Shown here: positions 25,081 through 33,326 of the stretch, in pieces
Layout of the letters: every line of letters starts with the position of its first letter
Numbering within the stretch: the stretch's first letter is position 1
Assembly: GCF_027922145.1 (NCBI RefSeq)
Contig: NZ_BSFC01000030.1
Coordinates: 62,001-126,000 of the forward strand
Reading direction: 5' to 3'
DNA: 64,000 nt
Source: Novosphingobium resinovorum
GTDB lineage: Bacteria; Pseudomonadota; Alphaproteobacteria; Sphingomonadales; Sphingomonadaceae
Translations under genes and position numbers: made by a program
Notes under the pieces: generated by a model
Told to the model about the DNA's origin: nothing
Seen by the model: only the letters and a program-made list of their open reading frames with translations
The model's database searches: none

Positions 25081-25163
25081 CCTCGTCATTGCGAGCGAAG
25101 CGAAGCAACCCAGGGCAGTATAATACCGCCCTGGGTTGCTTCGCTTCGCTCGCAATGACGAGG
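25081..25163. repeat. REP-like palindrome, copy 1 (36-bp perfect arms)
   Basis: Bases 25081-25116 and 25128-25163 are exact reverse complements around an 11-base loop. The arms carry CGTCATTGCGAG followed by GCGAAGCGAAGCAA. It lies between the convergent P450 and FAD-oxidase genes and could also end both transcripts. Four further copies occur in the window. Confidence 0.9.
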
Positions 25164-25169
25164 CAGGGG

Positions 25170-26714
25170 TCAAATTCCCAGCGCACCCGGGTTGAGCAGG
25201 CCCTTCGGATCGACCTGCGCCTTCACCGTACGCAGCAGCGTCAACGCGCCCTCGTCACGCTCGCGCGTGTAGGGATAGAGCTTGCCCACCTGGAAATGGC
25301 CCGCTCCGTGGGCATGCATCAGACCGATGATCTCGGTGCGGATTTCCTCGACGAGCGTGGCGCCGTCGGGGTTTTCAGCATAGCGGGGCAGCCCGGCAAG
25401 GTAACCCGGCTCCATCATCCGTTCGTGATAGGGCGTCAGTGCGTCCTTCCAGTACAGTGCCGGTTCGTAAAGGAACGTCCCCGCCCCGATCGAGGAGAAC
25501 ATCGCTCCGATATAGGCGCCTTTGCGATCCATCTCCGCGCGCTTGCTGTCGATGTAGGACGTGAAGGCGGCATGGAACGCCGCGACGCGCGAGTGCGGCA
25601 GCAGGCCGTGCAGCGGCACCCAGCGCTCGCCTGCGGGGCCGAGCATGTTGTGCAGCGGCTGGAACGGCATGGCGCGCACGACCGTCGGCACCGAATTGGC
25701 GATCTCGCGCCCGAAGCCGAGCGCGATCTTGCGGATGGCGTCGATCTTGGCGCGCGCCTCGATGGCGGAATAGCCGTTGGCGATGTAGTGCGCGGCGTAA
25801 GGCGCGGAGGCCAGCACCCGCCGCCCCGCCGCCGCCATGCGGACCAGACTGCGCGCGCCCGCCAGCGCGCTGGGCGAGGACTGCCACACGCCCTTGGCCA
25901 CCGAGAGCATCGTGCCGGTGTCCTGCTTGGCGATCTGCCCTTGCGACAGCGCGAGGTCGAGGCCGAAGGACTTCTCCTCGATCTTCATGCCGGCGATGGC
26001 GGACATGCAGCCGTGCAGCGCGGCGAAGTCGGGGAAAGTGAAGGACGCGGTCTCATGCGCGGGCTTGCGGCGCAATAGCTTGAGGGTGATCGCGGTCTTG
26101 ATCCCCAGCGCCCCGGAATCGCCGAGGAACAGCCCGGCAAGGTCCGGGCCGTAGTTGCGAAAGCGGCCCCGGCTCGCCTGCGATCCGGTCGTGCCCGTGC
26201 GCACGAACGTCCCGTCCGGCAGCAGCACTTCGAGCGCCACTACGCTGTCCGCCGAAATGCCGTTGGCGTTGGAACCATGGCCGTTGGCGTTCTGGCTCAC
26301 GGTCCCGCCGACGCTGGCGGCAAGCCCGCTGAAGGTGCCGACGAAGGGCACCTTGAGGCCGCGCGGGGCCAAGGCATCGTCGAGCGCCTTCCAGCTGATG
26401 CCGGGCTCGACGGTGACGGTCATGTCGGTTTCGTCGAGCGAGACGATGCGGTCGAGGCCGGAGCTGTCGATGACCACGCTGTCCGCGCGCTTGGGCAAAT
26501 GCGCGTCGGTATAGGAGACGCCGCCGCCCCGCGTGTGGATGGCAAGGCCCGCCTCCGCCGCCGCGATTACGATCGCGCGCAAGTCCTCCACGCTGGTCGG
26601 GCGGAACACGCCCGCCGGGGTTGCGTGGCGGCGATAGACGTCGGAACCGAAGAACGCCGCCTCGCCGTCAGGCAAGCGCGACGGGGAAAGGGCGAGGGCG
26701 TCGGGCAGGGTCAT
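25170..26714 (-). CDS. FAD-binding (PCMH/VAO-type) oxidase or dehydrogenase
   Basis: This 514-residue flavoprotein is of the vanillyl-alcohol-oxidase superfamily. The FAD-binding half shows FRPTSVEDLRAIVIAAAEAG, HTRGGGVSYTDAHL, VTVEPGISWKALDDALAPRG, and the segment FSGLAASVGGTVSQNANGHG where diphosphate contacts lie. The C-terminal cap ends DPKGLLNPGALGI, as in VAO enzymes. There is no obvious His or Cys for covalent FAD attachment at the usual places, but I cannot exclude one. ATG 26714 fits AGGAG at nine bases; ATG 26723 is too close to it. It lies at the end of the first four-gene module operon but is set apart by a REP palindrome, so it may have its own level of expression. Confidence 0.87.
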   Translation of the reverse strand: MTLPDALALSPSRLPDGEAAFFGSDVYRRHATPAGVFRPTSVEDLRAIVIAAAEAGLAIHTRGGGVSYTDAHLPKRADSVVIDSSGLDRIVSLDETDMTVTVEPGISWKALDDALAPRGLKVPFVGTFSGLAASVGGTVSQNANGHGSNANGISADSVVALEVLLPDGTFVRTGTTGSQASRGRFRNYGPDLAGLFLGDSGALGIKTAITLKLLRRKPAHETASFTFPDFAALHGCMSAIAGMKIEEKSFGLDLALSQGQIAKQDTGTMLSVAKGVWQSSPSALAGARSLVRMAAAGRRVLASAPYAAHYIANGYSAIEARAKIDAIRKIALGFGREIANSVPTVVRAMPFQPLHNMLGPAGERWVPLHGLLPHSRVAAFHAAFTSYIDSKRAEMDRKGAYIGAMFSSIGAGTFLYEPALYWKDALTPYHERMMEPGYLAGLPRYAENPDGATLVEEIRTEIIGLMHAHGAGHFQVGKLYPYTRERDEGALTLLRTVKAQVDPKGLLNPGALGI

Positions 26715-26766
26715 GGCTGGCATCTCCTGTTCTGTTCTAACTGGCTTCAGAGACTGGAAAGTACAT

Positions 26767-26851
26767 CGTCATTGCGAGGCCCTGCAGGGGCCGCGGCAAT
26801 CCAGGGCGTCGCAGCGTCGGTCTGGATTGCTTCGCTTCGCTCGCAATGACG
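26767..26851. repeat. REP-like palindrome, copy 2 (asymmetric type)
   Basis: The left side has CGTCATTGCGAG followed by GCCCTGCAGGGGC and CGCGGCAAT; the right side has the standard TTGCTTCGCTTCGCTCGC arm ending GCAATGACG. It lies between the methyltransferase and FAD-oxidase genes, both on the minus strand. Confidence 0.8.
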
Positions 26852-26871
26852 AAGTGAGGGGCGAGATGAGG

Positions 26872-28077
26872 TTAGCCCGGCTTGCGTGCGATCAGCACTT
26901 CCCAGCCGCCGCCGGGGGCATATTCGCCCGCCTTAAATTCGCGGTCGGCCAGTTCGTCGGCCTTGGCGGCGTCGTAGCCCGTCGCGTCGGCCCCGGCGTA
27001 TTCACGGATGACCATCGGCGCGGTGTCGAAGCGGATCGTCTCGGGATCGAAGCCCGCGTTCTTCGCAAGGCCCACCTGGTCCATCTCGCGCATGGCGCCC
27101 CAGAACGGCTCGTTGTTGTAGTAGGTCTCGTTGTCGAGGATGAACTGGGTGAACGGGTCCATCAGGTCGAACGGCGGCAGGTCGCAGTGGATCATCAGGC
27201 CGCCGGGACGCAGCAGGCGGAAGCACTCGTCGAAGATCCTGGGCATCGCCTTGCCGCTGGTCTCGTGCAGCAGGATATGGCTGACGACGAGGTCGAAGGA
27301 GGCGTCCTCGAACTCGGTCTTCTCCGCGTTCATCTGCGCGAAGTTCACCGTCTCGCCCAGCGCCACCGAGCGGGCGTGGGCATAGCGCACCAGCGGCTCG
27401 GCGACGTCGATGCCCCAGACTTCCGCCTCGGGAAAGAACTCCTTGTAGGGCAGGGTCGAGTGGCCGACCGTGCAGCCCATGTCGAGCACGCGTGTCGGCG
27501 CGAAATCGGGCATGGTGCGGCGGATATAGTTCACCACCGATCGGCCCTTGCCGTCGTTGAACGGCCCGCCGTAGCCCATGCCGTAGAGGTAGACGCCGCG
27601 TTCGTAGAGGGCGCCAGCCGCGAATTGCTCGGCATCATGGCGGGAGGCATAGCCGCCCGGCATGCAGTGGATGTCGAGCGCGGTGACGTAGCGGGGCACG
27701 TCGAACGCTTCGGGAATGCGCAGTTCGCCGCCCTGTCCCTCGCGTGCCTTCACCTCGGCGGCGAGGCGGGGCCAGTCGCGCTCGATGGTGTCCACCACCG
27801 AGAGCCACAGCAGTTCCTGCGCCGTCCGGTTGAGCGCGGCGTAGGACTGGAAGAACGGCTCCTTCTTCATCGCTTTTCGCACGTCGTGACGGCTGGCGAG
27901 ATCGACGCCGAGCGACTGCGATTCCGCCGCCGTCTTGGCGAAGAGCGGGGTCAGGCCGGGCAGGACCTCGCGCTGGATGAAGCCGCGCAGGCCCTTGGCG
28001 AAGTTCTGGCGGCTCGCCTCGTCGTGGCTGGCGCGCGGGAGAACCGGGTGGTCGGCCTGCTGGAAGACGTTGAGCAT
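26872..28077 (-). CDS. SAM-dependent methyltransferase (module 1)
   Basis: This 401-residue protein has an N-terminal all-helical part of about 190 residues and a class I methyltransferase domain: SAM loop VLDMGCTVGHST, acidic GIDVAEPLVRYAHAR, and motif III-like LLRPGGLMIHCDL. YYNNEPFW near residue 325 is shared with its paralogues (WYNGEPY at 40231-41301 and HYNNEPF at 63026-64000). ATG 28077 overlaps the preceding stop by four bases. It is the last gene of a tightly coupled run from 32208: lyase, amidase, small protein, GxHTG hydrolase-fold, SDR, DUF3108-like, methyltransferase. The methyl acceptor is unknown. Confidence 0.87.
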   Translation of the reverse strand: MLNVFQQADHPVLPRASHDEASRQNFAKGLRGFIQREVLPGLTPLFAKTAAESQSLGVDLASRHDVRKAMKKEPFFQSYAALNRTAQELLWLSVVDTIERDWPRLAAEVKAREGQGGELRIPEAFDVPRYVTALDIHCMPGGYASRHDAEQFAAGALYERGVYLYGMGYGGPFNDGKGRSVVNYIRRTMPDFAPTRVLDMGCTVGHSTLPYKEFFPEAEVWGIDVAEPLVRYAHARSVALGETVNFAQMNAEKTEFEDASFDLVVSHILLHETSGKAMPRIFDECFRLLRPGGLMIHCDLPPFDLMDPFTQFILDNETYYNNEPFWGAMREMDQVGLAKNAGFDPETIRFDTAPMVIREYAGADATGYDAAKADELADREFKAGEYAPGGGWEVLIARKPG

Positions 28078-28757
28078 CAGCCGAGTCCTGCGAGTTCGTA
28101 GCGCACCGGCCCGAACGAGCCTTGCAGACGCAGCGGCAGGTAATCGCCCGGGGTCACCCAGAAGTCGGCGTATTCGGGCACGAATTCGCTCCAGCGCACC
28201 TTGAAGTGCTCGGCCTCGAAGCTGCCTGCGCGCACGGTGATCTCCTCGCGGCCGACGTAAGTGACCAGCGGCGTCACGCAGTGCGCGCGGTAATTGCCCA
28301 TGCCCCATTCGGAGATCGAGTTGGTCACGCAGGTCACCGGCTTCTCGACGCCCGGATCGGCGGTGCCGCAGGCTGCGGCAACCAGCACGTCGGCGAGGAT
28401 CGTGTGCATGCCGAGGTAGTCGATCCGCTTGCCCGTCTCCAGCCGCTGCGAGAACCGCCCGGCCTCCTGCGAGAAGACTTCCGCCTCCACTGCGGTGCCG
28501 TCGACGCGGAACCAGCAGTGTGCCTTGAGGTTGCCGTCGACGAACTCGCGGGTCTGCGCCTCGATCGGGTTCCAGTCGCCGTCCACCGACCAGGTTGCGT
28601 TGCGCAGCACCTTGCGGTCGTCGAACTCGATGGTGGCGTTCATCAGCCGGCCCTTGTCCCAGACCGACATGGTGAAGGCCTCGCGGCCCCATTCCTCGTC
28701 GCCTTCCTTGAGGTGGACGACACGGCCGGAGAGATGCTTCGGAATCTGGTAGGTCAT
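28077..28757 (-). CDS. DUF3108-like protein (module 1)
   Basis: This 226-residue soluble protein is rich in beta strands, without signal peptide or known catalytic motif. The segment YVGREEITVRAGSFEAEHFK followed by a GDYLPLR and GPVRYELAGL end resembles the C-terminal half of DUF3108-like proteins and aligns with the protein at 42983-43693 (YIGEEEIEVPAGKFVCDHY, GVTYELAEF). The two are clear paralogues in matching places of two operons. The fold suggests an open barrel that holds a hydrophobic ligand. It may be a carrier or a cofactor-free enzyme. AAAGGA lies six bases before the ATG. No function is known to me. Confidence 0.75.
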   Translation of the reverse strand: MTYQIPKHLSGRVVHLKEGDEEWGREAFTMSVWDKGRLMNATIEFDDRKVLRNATWSVDGDWNPIEAQTREFVDGNLKAHCWFRVDGTAVEAEVFSQEAGRFSQRLETGKRIDYLGMHTILADVLVAAACGTADPGVEKPVTCVTNSISEWGMGNYRAHCVTPLVTYVGREEITVRAGSFEAEHFKVRWSEFVPEYADFWVTPGDYLPLRLQGSFGPVRYELAGLG

Positions 28758-28777
28758 GGTCGGTCCTTTGGAAAAGT

Positions 28778-29452
28778 TCACCAGGGAACGGTGTCCCCGG
28801 TGTATTCGAGGAACGGGGCGCCATCGGCCGAGGGGTGGGCAGTGCTGACGAGGCGGTAGATGCCGTCCACGCTGTCGGCGACTTCGACGGTGGCGTCGGC
28901 GCCGCCCATCTCGGTCTTCGCCCAGCCGGGGCAGATGATCAGGACGGCGCGTTTTTCGCCGTGAGTGACGGCGAAGCTGCGCACCAGCATGTTGAGCGCC
29001 GCCTTGCTGACGCGGTAGAGGTCCGCGCCGGCCAGCGTGTTGCGCACCATCGAGCCCATCCCCGAACTGGTGAAGGCGAATGTGCCGCCTTCGGGCACCA
29101 GCGGTTCCAGCAGGGTGGCGAGGCGCACGCTGCCGATGGCGTTGGTCTTGAGGACGCGCAGGACCTCCTCGTCGGCGCGCTCCCAGATCGGCGCGTCGCC
29201 CTGAGGCAGGATGCCCGCGACGATGTGCAGCACGTCTATCCGCTGCCCGGCTAGGCTGTCGCGCAGGGCGAGCGCCTGCCCCTCGTCGGTGATGTCGAGC
29301 GGCAGGACGGTGACGCCGTCCAGCGCCTCCAGCGCGGGGGAGGGGACCACGGTGGTCGCCACCACGTCCCACCCTTCGGCGCGGTATCGCTGCGCAAGTG
29401 CAAGGCCGAGGCCCTGCGTCGCGCCGACGAGCAGGACCCGGCGCGGGATCAC
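28778..29452 (-). CDS. Short-chain dehydrogenase/reductase
   Basis: This 224-residue SDR of the short (SniffeR/CsgA-like) type has VLLVGATQGLGLALA at the N-terminus, HIVAGIL in place of the usual NNAG, serine in AFTSSGMGS and the catalytic YRVSK. The GTG start at 29452 overlaps the stop of the upstream GxHTG protein gene by four bases (GTGA), which indicates coupled translation. It is specific to module 1; module 2 has an aldehyde dehydrogenase at the matching place after the GxHTG gene. Substrate unknown. Confidence 0.85.
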   Translation of the reverse strand: MIPRRVLLVGATQGLGLALAQRYRAEGWDVVATTVVPSPALEALDGVTVLPLDITDEGQALALRDSLAGQRIDVLHIVAGILPQGDAPIWERADEEVLRVLKTNAIGSVRLATLLEPLVPEGGTFAFTSSGMGSMVRNTLAGADLYRVSKAALNMLVRSFAVTHGEKRAVLIICPGWAKTEMGGADATVEVADSVDGIYRLVSTAHPSADGAPFLEYTGDTVPW

Positions 29453-30267
29453 TGCCAGCCCGCTCCGCGCAGGAACTTCGCGACTTCGTCGGCCCATGCC
29501 TCGGGCTGCTGGTCGACGATGTCGACGCCGCCGCCTTCGAGCGCGGCGAAGGCGAAGTGTGGGAAGAGGGCGTGGGCGCGCTGCGCGTGGTCGAAGATCA
29601 TGTCACCAGTGTTCGACAGGATCAGCGTCGGCTGTTTCACTTGTGCCAGCTGCGGTTCCTGATCGTACATGTAGGCGGCGTTGTGGCCGTACCAGAAGGC
29701 GCCGCGCCCGATCAGCGCCTGCACCACGTAGTCGCTGAGGCGCGCGTGCGGGATGGTGCCGCTGGCAAGGTTGTTACGAATGTCGAACAGTTCCGCCATG
29801 TGCCCGGCGTGCTCGCGCGCGTGGTAGCCCAGTTCCCACTGATGCAGGTTGTCGATGAAGTTCTGGCGGTCCGCGGCGCTGACCAGAAGCGGGCCGTTGA
29901 CGATCAGCGCGGCGATGCGATCGGGGAACAGCAGCGCGCCCTCGGTCGCCGCCAGCGCGCCGGTGTGGTGGCCGAGCAGGGCCGCGCGCTCGATCCCCAG
30001 CGTGTCCAGCACGGCGGGAATGACTTGCGCATAATCGGTGACGGTGGGGGTGCCGGGCGTCGGGTCGGACATGCCGAAGCCGGGCATGTCGATGCCGATC
30101 GCGCGATACCCGCGTGCCGCAAGCGGGGCGTAGACATTGTCGAACTGGCCAGAAGTCATCGGCGCCTGATGGAACATCAGCAGCGCGGGGCCTTCGCCCG
30201 TCTCCTGGAAATGGACCTGCCCGAACGGGCCGTCGGCGTAATGACGGCGGGGCCAAGGGTGTGTCAT
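29449..30267 (-). CDS. Alpha/beta-hydrolase-fold protein with GHHTG elbow (module 1)
   Basis: This 272-residue protein has the alpha/beta-hydrolase fold, but its nucleophile elbow reads LLGHHTGALAA: the place of the catalytic serine in GxSxG is histidine. The oxyanion segment is FHQAPMTSGQF, with HQAP instead of HGxP, and GIDMPGFGMSDP follows as usual. Near the C-terminus, where GH would carry the catalytic His, it reads GGGVDIVDQQPEAW, so that His is missing too. Three paralogues in this window share HQxP and GxHTG or close variants. An ordinary esterase reaction is unlikely. The ATG overlaps the preceding stop by one base (TGATG), coupling it to the small helical protein. Confidence 0.88.
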   Translation of the reverse strand: MTHPWPRRHYADGPFGQVHFQETGEGPALLMFHQAPMTSGQFDNVYAPLAARGYRAIGIDMPGFGMSDPTPGTPTVTDYAQVIPAVLDTLGIERAALLGHHTGALAATEGALLFPDRIAALIVNGPLLVSAADRQNFIDNLHQWELGYHAREHAGHMAELFDIRNNLASGTIPHARLSDYVVQALIGRGAFWYGHNAAYMYDQEPQLAQVKQPTLILSNTGDMIFDHAQRAHALFPHFAFAALEGGGVDIVDQQPEAWADEVAKFLRGAGWQ

Positions 30268-30641
30268 CAAATGTCTCCTGTCGCGACCTTGTCGAGCGTC
30301 TCGCGGTAGGTCCGGTCGCTGTACTTGTGTTCGAGTTCGCTGCGCCGCTGGCGCGAGAATTGGAAGAGCCTGCCGTAGAAGTCCTGAAGCGCCTGCTCAC
30401 GCGTCCGCAGCAGCGCCTCGTCGGGCTGGAGGGCCTCGATCTCGGCGGCGAGGTCGATCCCGTGGCGGGTCATGACGCGCTCGGCGGTGTCGAGCCTTTC
30501 GCGCACGGCGTGCAGTTCCTGCGCGAGAACCAGCACCATCGACATGACTTCGTCGACGCCTTCGGTCGCGAAGAACTGGGGTCGCTTGCCGCGCACGGTA
30601 CGGGCCAGTTCGGGGCGGGGGAGTTCAGGCGTGTCGCTCAT
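30267..30641 (-). CDS. Small helical protein of unknown family (module 1)
   Basis: This 124-residue protein has no signal peptide or membrane segment and is almost wholly predicted helix: GVDEVMSMVLVLAQELHAVR then ERLDTAERVMTRHGIDLAAE, and LLRTREQALQDFYGRLFQFS. It aligns with the 113-residue protein at 39893-40234 (MMDVMLEMAAQVWVLKRRNA then VLEGVLAAQGAV). Both are encoded directly before a GxHTG protein with overlapping stop and start codons. Such a fixed pair suggests a subunit or helper of the GxHTG protein. I know no family for it. The start overlaps the amidase stop by four bases. Confidence 0.8.
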   Translation of the reverse strand: MSDTPELPRPELARTVRGKRPQFFATEGVDEVMSMVLVLAQELHAVRERLDTAERVMTRHGIDLAAEIEALQPDEALLRTREQALQDFYGRLFQFSRQRRSELEHKYSDRTYRETLDKVATGDI

Positions 30642-31321
30642 GCGTTCAATCCGTCCAACGCTGCCAGCACCTGCGCCAGCGGTTCCACGTCGGCATACTT
30701 GTAGGCCATGTCGAACAGATTGACCGCGTGGGCCGTGGGGCTGCGGTCGTAGACGCATTCCTCGGGCACGGTGACGCGGAAGTTGTAAGCGAAGGCGTCC
30801 ACCACGCTGCCGCGCACGCAGCCGCTGGTGGTGCAGCCGGTGACGACCACGCTGTCGCAGCCCAGATCGATCAGGTAGCTGGCGAGCGGGGTGCCGAAGA
30901 AGGCGCTAGGGTGCTTCTTGGGCAGCAGCACGTCGCCGGGGAGCGGCGCGACGTCCTCGACGAAGCGATAACCCTCGGCGCCGATGGTCATCAGTTCGGG
31001 GACTTTGGCGGCAAGGCGCCCCTGATCGAACGCCTCCTTGGGGGCGACATGGGGGTAGAGCACCGGCAGCCCGAGTGCGCGGAACTTAGCGAGCAGCGGG
31101 GCGATGTGGCGCACCGCCTCCCACCCGGCATCGCCGCAGCTGGTCTTGAATTCCTCGATGGAATCCCAGAACGGCGCCTCGCGCGTGCCGATGGTGCGAT
31201 ACTGCACGTCGATGATGAGCAGCGCTGGGCGCTTGCCGAGACCGCCCGGGCGACCGAAACCGGCAGCGCGGTAGCGGCGCTCCTCCTCCTCGGAGACGAT
31301 CCCGCTCCAAGGTCTTGTCAT
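30638..31321 (-). CDS. Isochorismatase-family amidohydrolase, carbamoylsarcosine-amidase-like
   Basis: This 227-residue cysteine hydrolase has its catalytic triad visible: Asp in LLIIDVQYR, Lys in LPKKHPSAFFGT, and Cys in TGCTTSGCVRGS with the preceding cis-peptide region. The SAFFGTxLASxL and AVNLFDMAYKYADV segments match the N-carbamoylsarcosine amidase and maleamate amidase branch more than isochorismatase. Such enzymes split N-carbamoyl groups or simple amides. A paralogue lies at 48232-48852 behind hyuB. Translation is coupled at both ends by ATGA overlaps with the lyase (31318) and the small protein (30641). Confidence 0.88.
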   Translation of the reverse strand: MTRPWSGIVSEEEERRYRAAGFGRPGGLGKRPALLIIDVQYRTIGTREAPFWDSIEEFKTSCGDAGWEAVRHIAPLLAKFRALGLPVLYPHVAPKEAFDQGRLAAKVPELMTIGAEGYRFVEDVAPLPGDVLLPKKHPSAFFGTPLASYLIDLGCDSVVVTGCTTSGCVRGSVVDAFAYNFRVTVPEECVYDRSPTAHAVNLFDMAYKYADVEPLAQVLAALDGLNA

Positions 31322-32208
31322 GGCTTCACGTCGCCTTCGTAGTGAAGGCGCATCGCGTCCCACTCGGCCGTCCTTACGACCTTCTGGCGCTGGACGAAGT
31401 CGGCGAGGCGATCGCCGACGTTCTGCAGCGAGCCATCGTCCTTAAGCGCGCCCAGCACCTGCTGCATCGCCAGTACCGAAGCCTGCAGCGCGGCATTGGC
31501 GTAGAGGACGAGGCCATAGCCCATCGCCTCGAACTCGCTGGCGGGGAAGGGCGGGGTCTTGCCGCCGTGGACCACGTTGACGAGGTGCGGCAGGCCGGGA
31601 TTGCGGCCCGGCGCGTCGCGCAGTTCGGCTTCGGTGGTCAGCGCCTCGACGAACAGGATATCGGCGCCCGCCTCGGCATAGCGGCTGGCGCGCTCGATGG
31701 CGGCTTCGTAGCCTTCCACCGCCTTGGCGTCGGTGCGGGCCATGATCAGCGTGTTTTCGTCGCGCCGGGCGTCCACCGCCGCCTTGATCTTGCCGATCAT
31801 CTCGGCGGCGGGGGCCACGTCCTTGCCCTCGAAGTGGCCGCAGCGCTTGGGGAAGACCTGATCCTCGATCTGGATCACCGCCGCGCCGGCCGCCTCGAGG
31901 CGGCGTACCGCGTGGTAGCAGCTGACCGAATTGCCGTATCCGGTGTCGGCATCGACCACCAGCGGCAGGTCCACCACGGCGGCGATCCGCTCCACCGCCT
32001 GCGCCATGTCGGACAGGCCCAGGATGCCGATGTCGGGCAGGCCCAGCTCGGTATTCGCCACGCCCGCGCCGGTGACGTAAAGCGCCTCGTAGCCAAGATC
32101 CTGCGCCACGCGGGCGGCTAGCGGATTGGCGACGCCCGGCAGCAGGACGGCGCGCTTGTCTACCCCGTTTGGTGAAGATAGGCGCAGCTTGAATTCGTGT
32201 CTGGTCAT
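31318..32208 (-). CDS. Isocitrate lyase/PEP mutase-family C-C lyase
   Basis: This 296-residue TIM-barrel protein is of the PEP mutase/isocitrate lyase superfamily: LPGVANPLAARVAQDLGYEA, VVDADTGYGN (metal-binding Asp), IEDQVFPKRCGHFEGK with the catalytic cysteine loop of the lyase branch, and MARTDA. KRCGH marks lyases acting on 2-hydroxy or 2-methyl di- or tricarboxylates rather than PEP mutase. ATG 32208 is chosen because homology begins there; GTG 32238 is possible, and neither has a clear ribosome site. It heads the minus-strand module 1 operon and diverges from the cobW-like gene at 32346. It may split a late C4-C6 acid of the pathway. Confidence 0.87.
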   Translation of the reverse strand: MTRHEFKLRLSSPNGVDKRAVLLPGVANPLAARVAQDLGYEALYVTGAGVANTELGLPDIGILGLSDMAQAVERIAAVVDLPLVVDADTGYGNSVSCYHAVRRLEAAGAAVIQIEDQVFPKRCGHFEGKDVAPAAEMIGKIKAAVDARRDENTLIMARTDAKAVEGYEAAIERASRYAEAGADILFVEALTTEAELRDAPGRNPGLPHLVNVVHGGKTPPFPASEFEAMGYGLVLYANAALQASVLAMQQVLGALKDDGSLQNVGDRLADFVQRQKVVRTAEWDAMRLHYEGDVKP

Positions 32209-32345
32209 GAGGCCGGAGACTATCGCTGCCGTGGCCACGCGGGAGGCGGCGCGCGGGGGCTATCCGGCAGGCGGAGTTTGTTCGGCTGGCGGGGAAAAGC
32301 GCGCATCGGGGCTGGCTCATGAGCGCACCGGCCTAGTCTGCCCGG

Positions 32346-33326
32346 ATGACGCCAGACGAGCGCATCCCTGTGGAGATACTCACCGGCTTCCTCGGCAGCG
32401 GCAAGACGACGCTGCTCAACCGGATGCTGTCGGACGGCGCCTTTCGCGACACCGCCGTGGTGGTGAACGAGCTGGGCGAGATCGGGCTCGACCACCTTCT
32501 CGTCGAAACCGCGCCGGGGCAGGTGGCCTTGCTGGAGGGCGGGTGCCTGTGCTGCGCCGTGGTCGACTCGCTTCCCGAAACGCTGCTGGATCTCGTGCGC
32601 CGCCGAGCTGGCGGGGACCTGCCGAGGTTCGGGCGCATCGTCATCGAGACGACCGGGCTCGCCGATCCCGGTCCGATCATGGAAGTGGTCCGCCGCAGCC
32701 CGCTGCTGGCGCATTTCCTGTCGCTGGGCGTGGTCGTCACCGCGCTCGACATGCTGGGCGGGCAAGGGCAGGTGGAGCGTCACCCGGAGGCGCTGCGCCA
32801 GCTGGTGCTGGCCGACCGGCTGGTCCTGACCAAGCTGGACTTGCGGGGGCCCCTCGCGCCTGAGGAATGCGTCTGGATCGCCGGGGCCAATCCGCTGGCG
32901 GACGTGGTCACCGCATCGGACGTCCTCGCTGATCCGGCGCTGCTGCTGGCCCCTTCGCGCGGGGCGCGGCCTGCCGTGACGGACGATCACGCGGCGCATA
33001 GCCATGGCGTGCGGGCCTGGAGCTTTCCCCTGGGCGAGCCGGTCACCCGCTCCGGCCTCGCGGCTTTCGCGGCGGCGCTGGATCACCGGCTGGGCGCGGA
33101 CCTGCTGCGCTGCAAGGGGCTGGCCCGGACGCGCGGCCGCCTGTTGCTGGTGCAGGGCGTCGGCGCGCGGTTCTCGGTGACCGAGGCGCCGCCGTCTGCC
33201 GCGGAGGCCGCGCCGCACCTCACCGTCATCGTCCAGCGGCGCGAGGCAGGCGAGATCGCCGCGCTGCTTCCGTGGCTCCACGTACCCGAGGGCACGATGC
33301 CCCCATCCAAAGAGGACCTGCAATGA
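32346..33326 (+). CDS. COG0523 (CobW/Zng1-like) GTPase metallochaperone
   Basis: This 326-residue G3E-family GTPase has its Walker A motif GFLGSGKTTLLN at residue ~14, the metal-binding CxCC motif as EGGCLCCAVV, and the base-recognition motif as LTKLD. The C-terminal CobW domain is present. Members insert or deliver zinc or other metals. Its stop overlaps the start of the dihydropyrimidinase-like gene by four bases (ATGA), so the likely client is that metal-dependent amidohydrolase. Pairing of a metallochaperone with one catabolic enzyme is known for nitrile hydratase and is inferred here. Confidence 0.88.
   Translation: MTPDERIPVEILTGFLGSGKTTLLNRMLSDGAFRDTAVVVNELGEIGLDHLLVETAPGQVALLEGGCLCCAVVDSLPETLLDLVRRRAGGDLPRFGRIVIETTGLADPGPIMEVVRRSPLLAHFLSLGVVVTALDMLGGQGQVERHPEALRQLVLADRLVLTKLDLRGPLAPEECVWIAGANPLADVVTASDVLADPALLLAPSRGARPAVTDDHAAHSHGVRAWSFPLGEPVTRSGLAAFAAALDHRLGADLLRCKGLARTRGRLLLVQGVGARFSVTEAPPSAAEAAPHLTVIVQRREAGEIAALLPWLHVPEGTMPPSKEDLQ

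Noticed and set aside
25081..25163. Long palindromes read as CRISPR repeats or tRNA genes
   Set aside because: They are single palindromes with perfect arms and short loops, not regularly spaced direct repeats with spacers, and do not fold as a cloverleaf.
30638..31321. RutB, with a Rut-like uracil pathway (luciferase-like oxygenase, isochorismatase-like amidase, hydrolase, flavin reductase)
   Set aside because: The families agree in outline, but RutC and RutE are missing, the oxygenases here are diketocamphane-, alkanal- and NtaA-like, and the genes are scattered. I kept only the family-level call.
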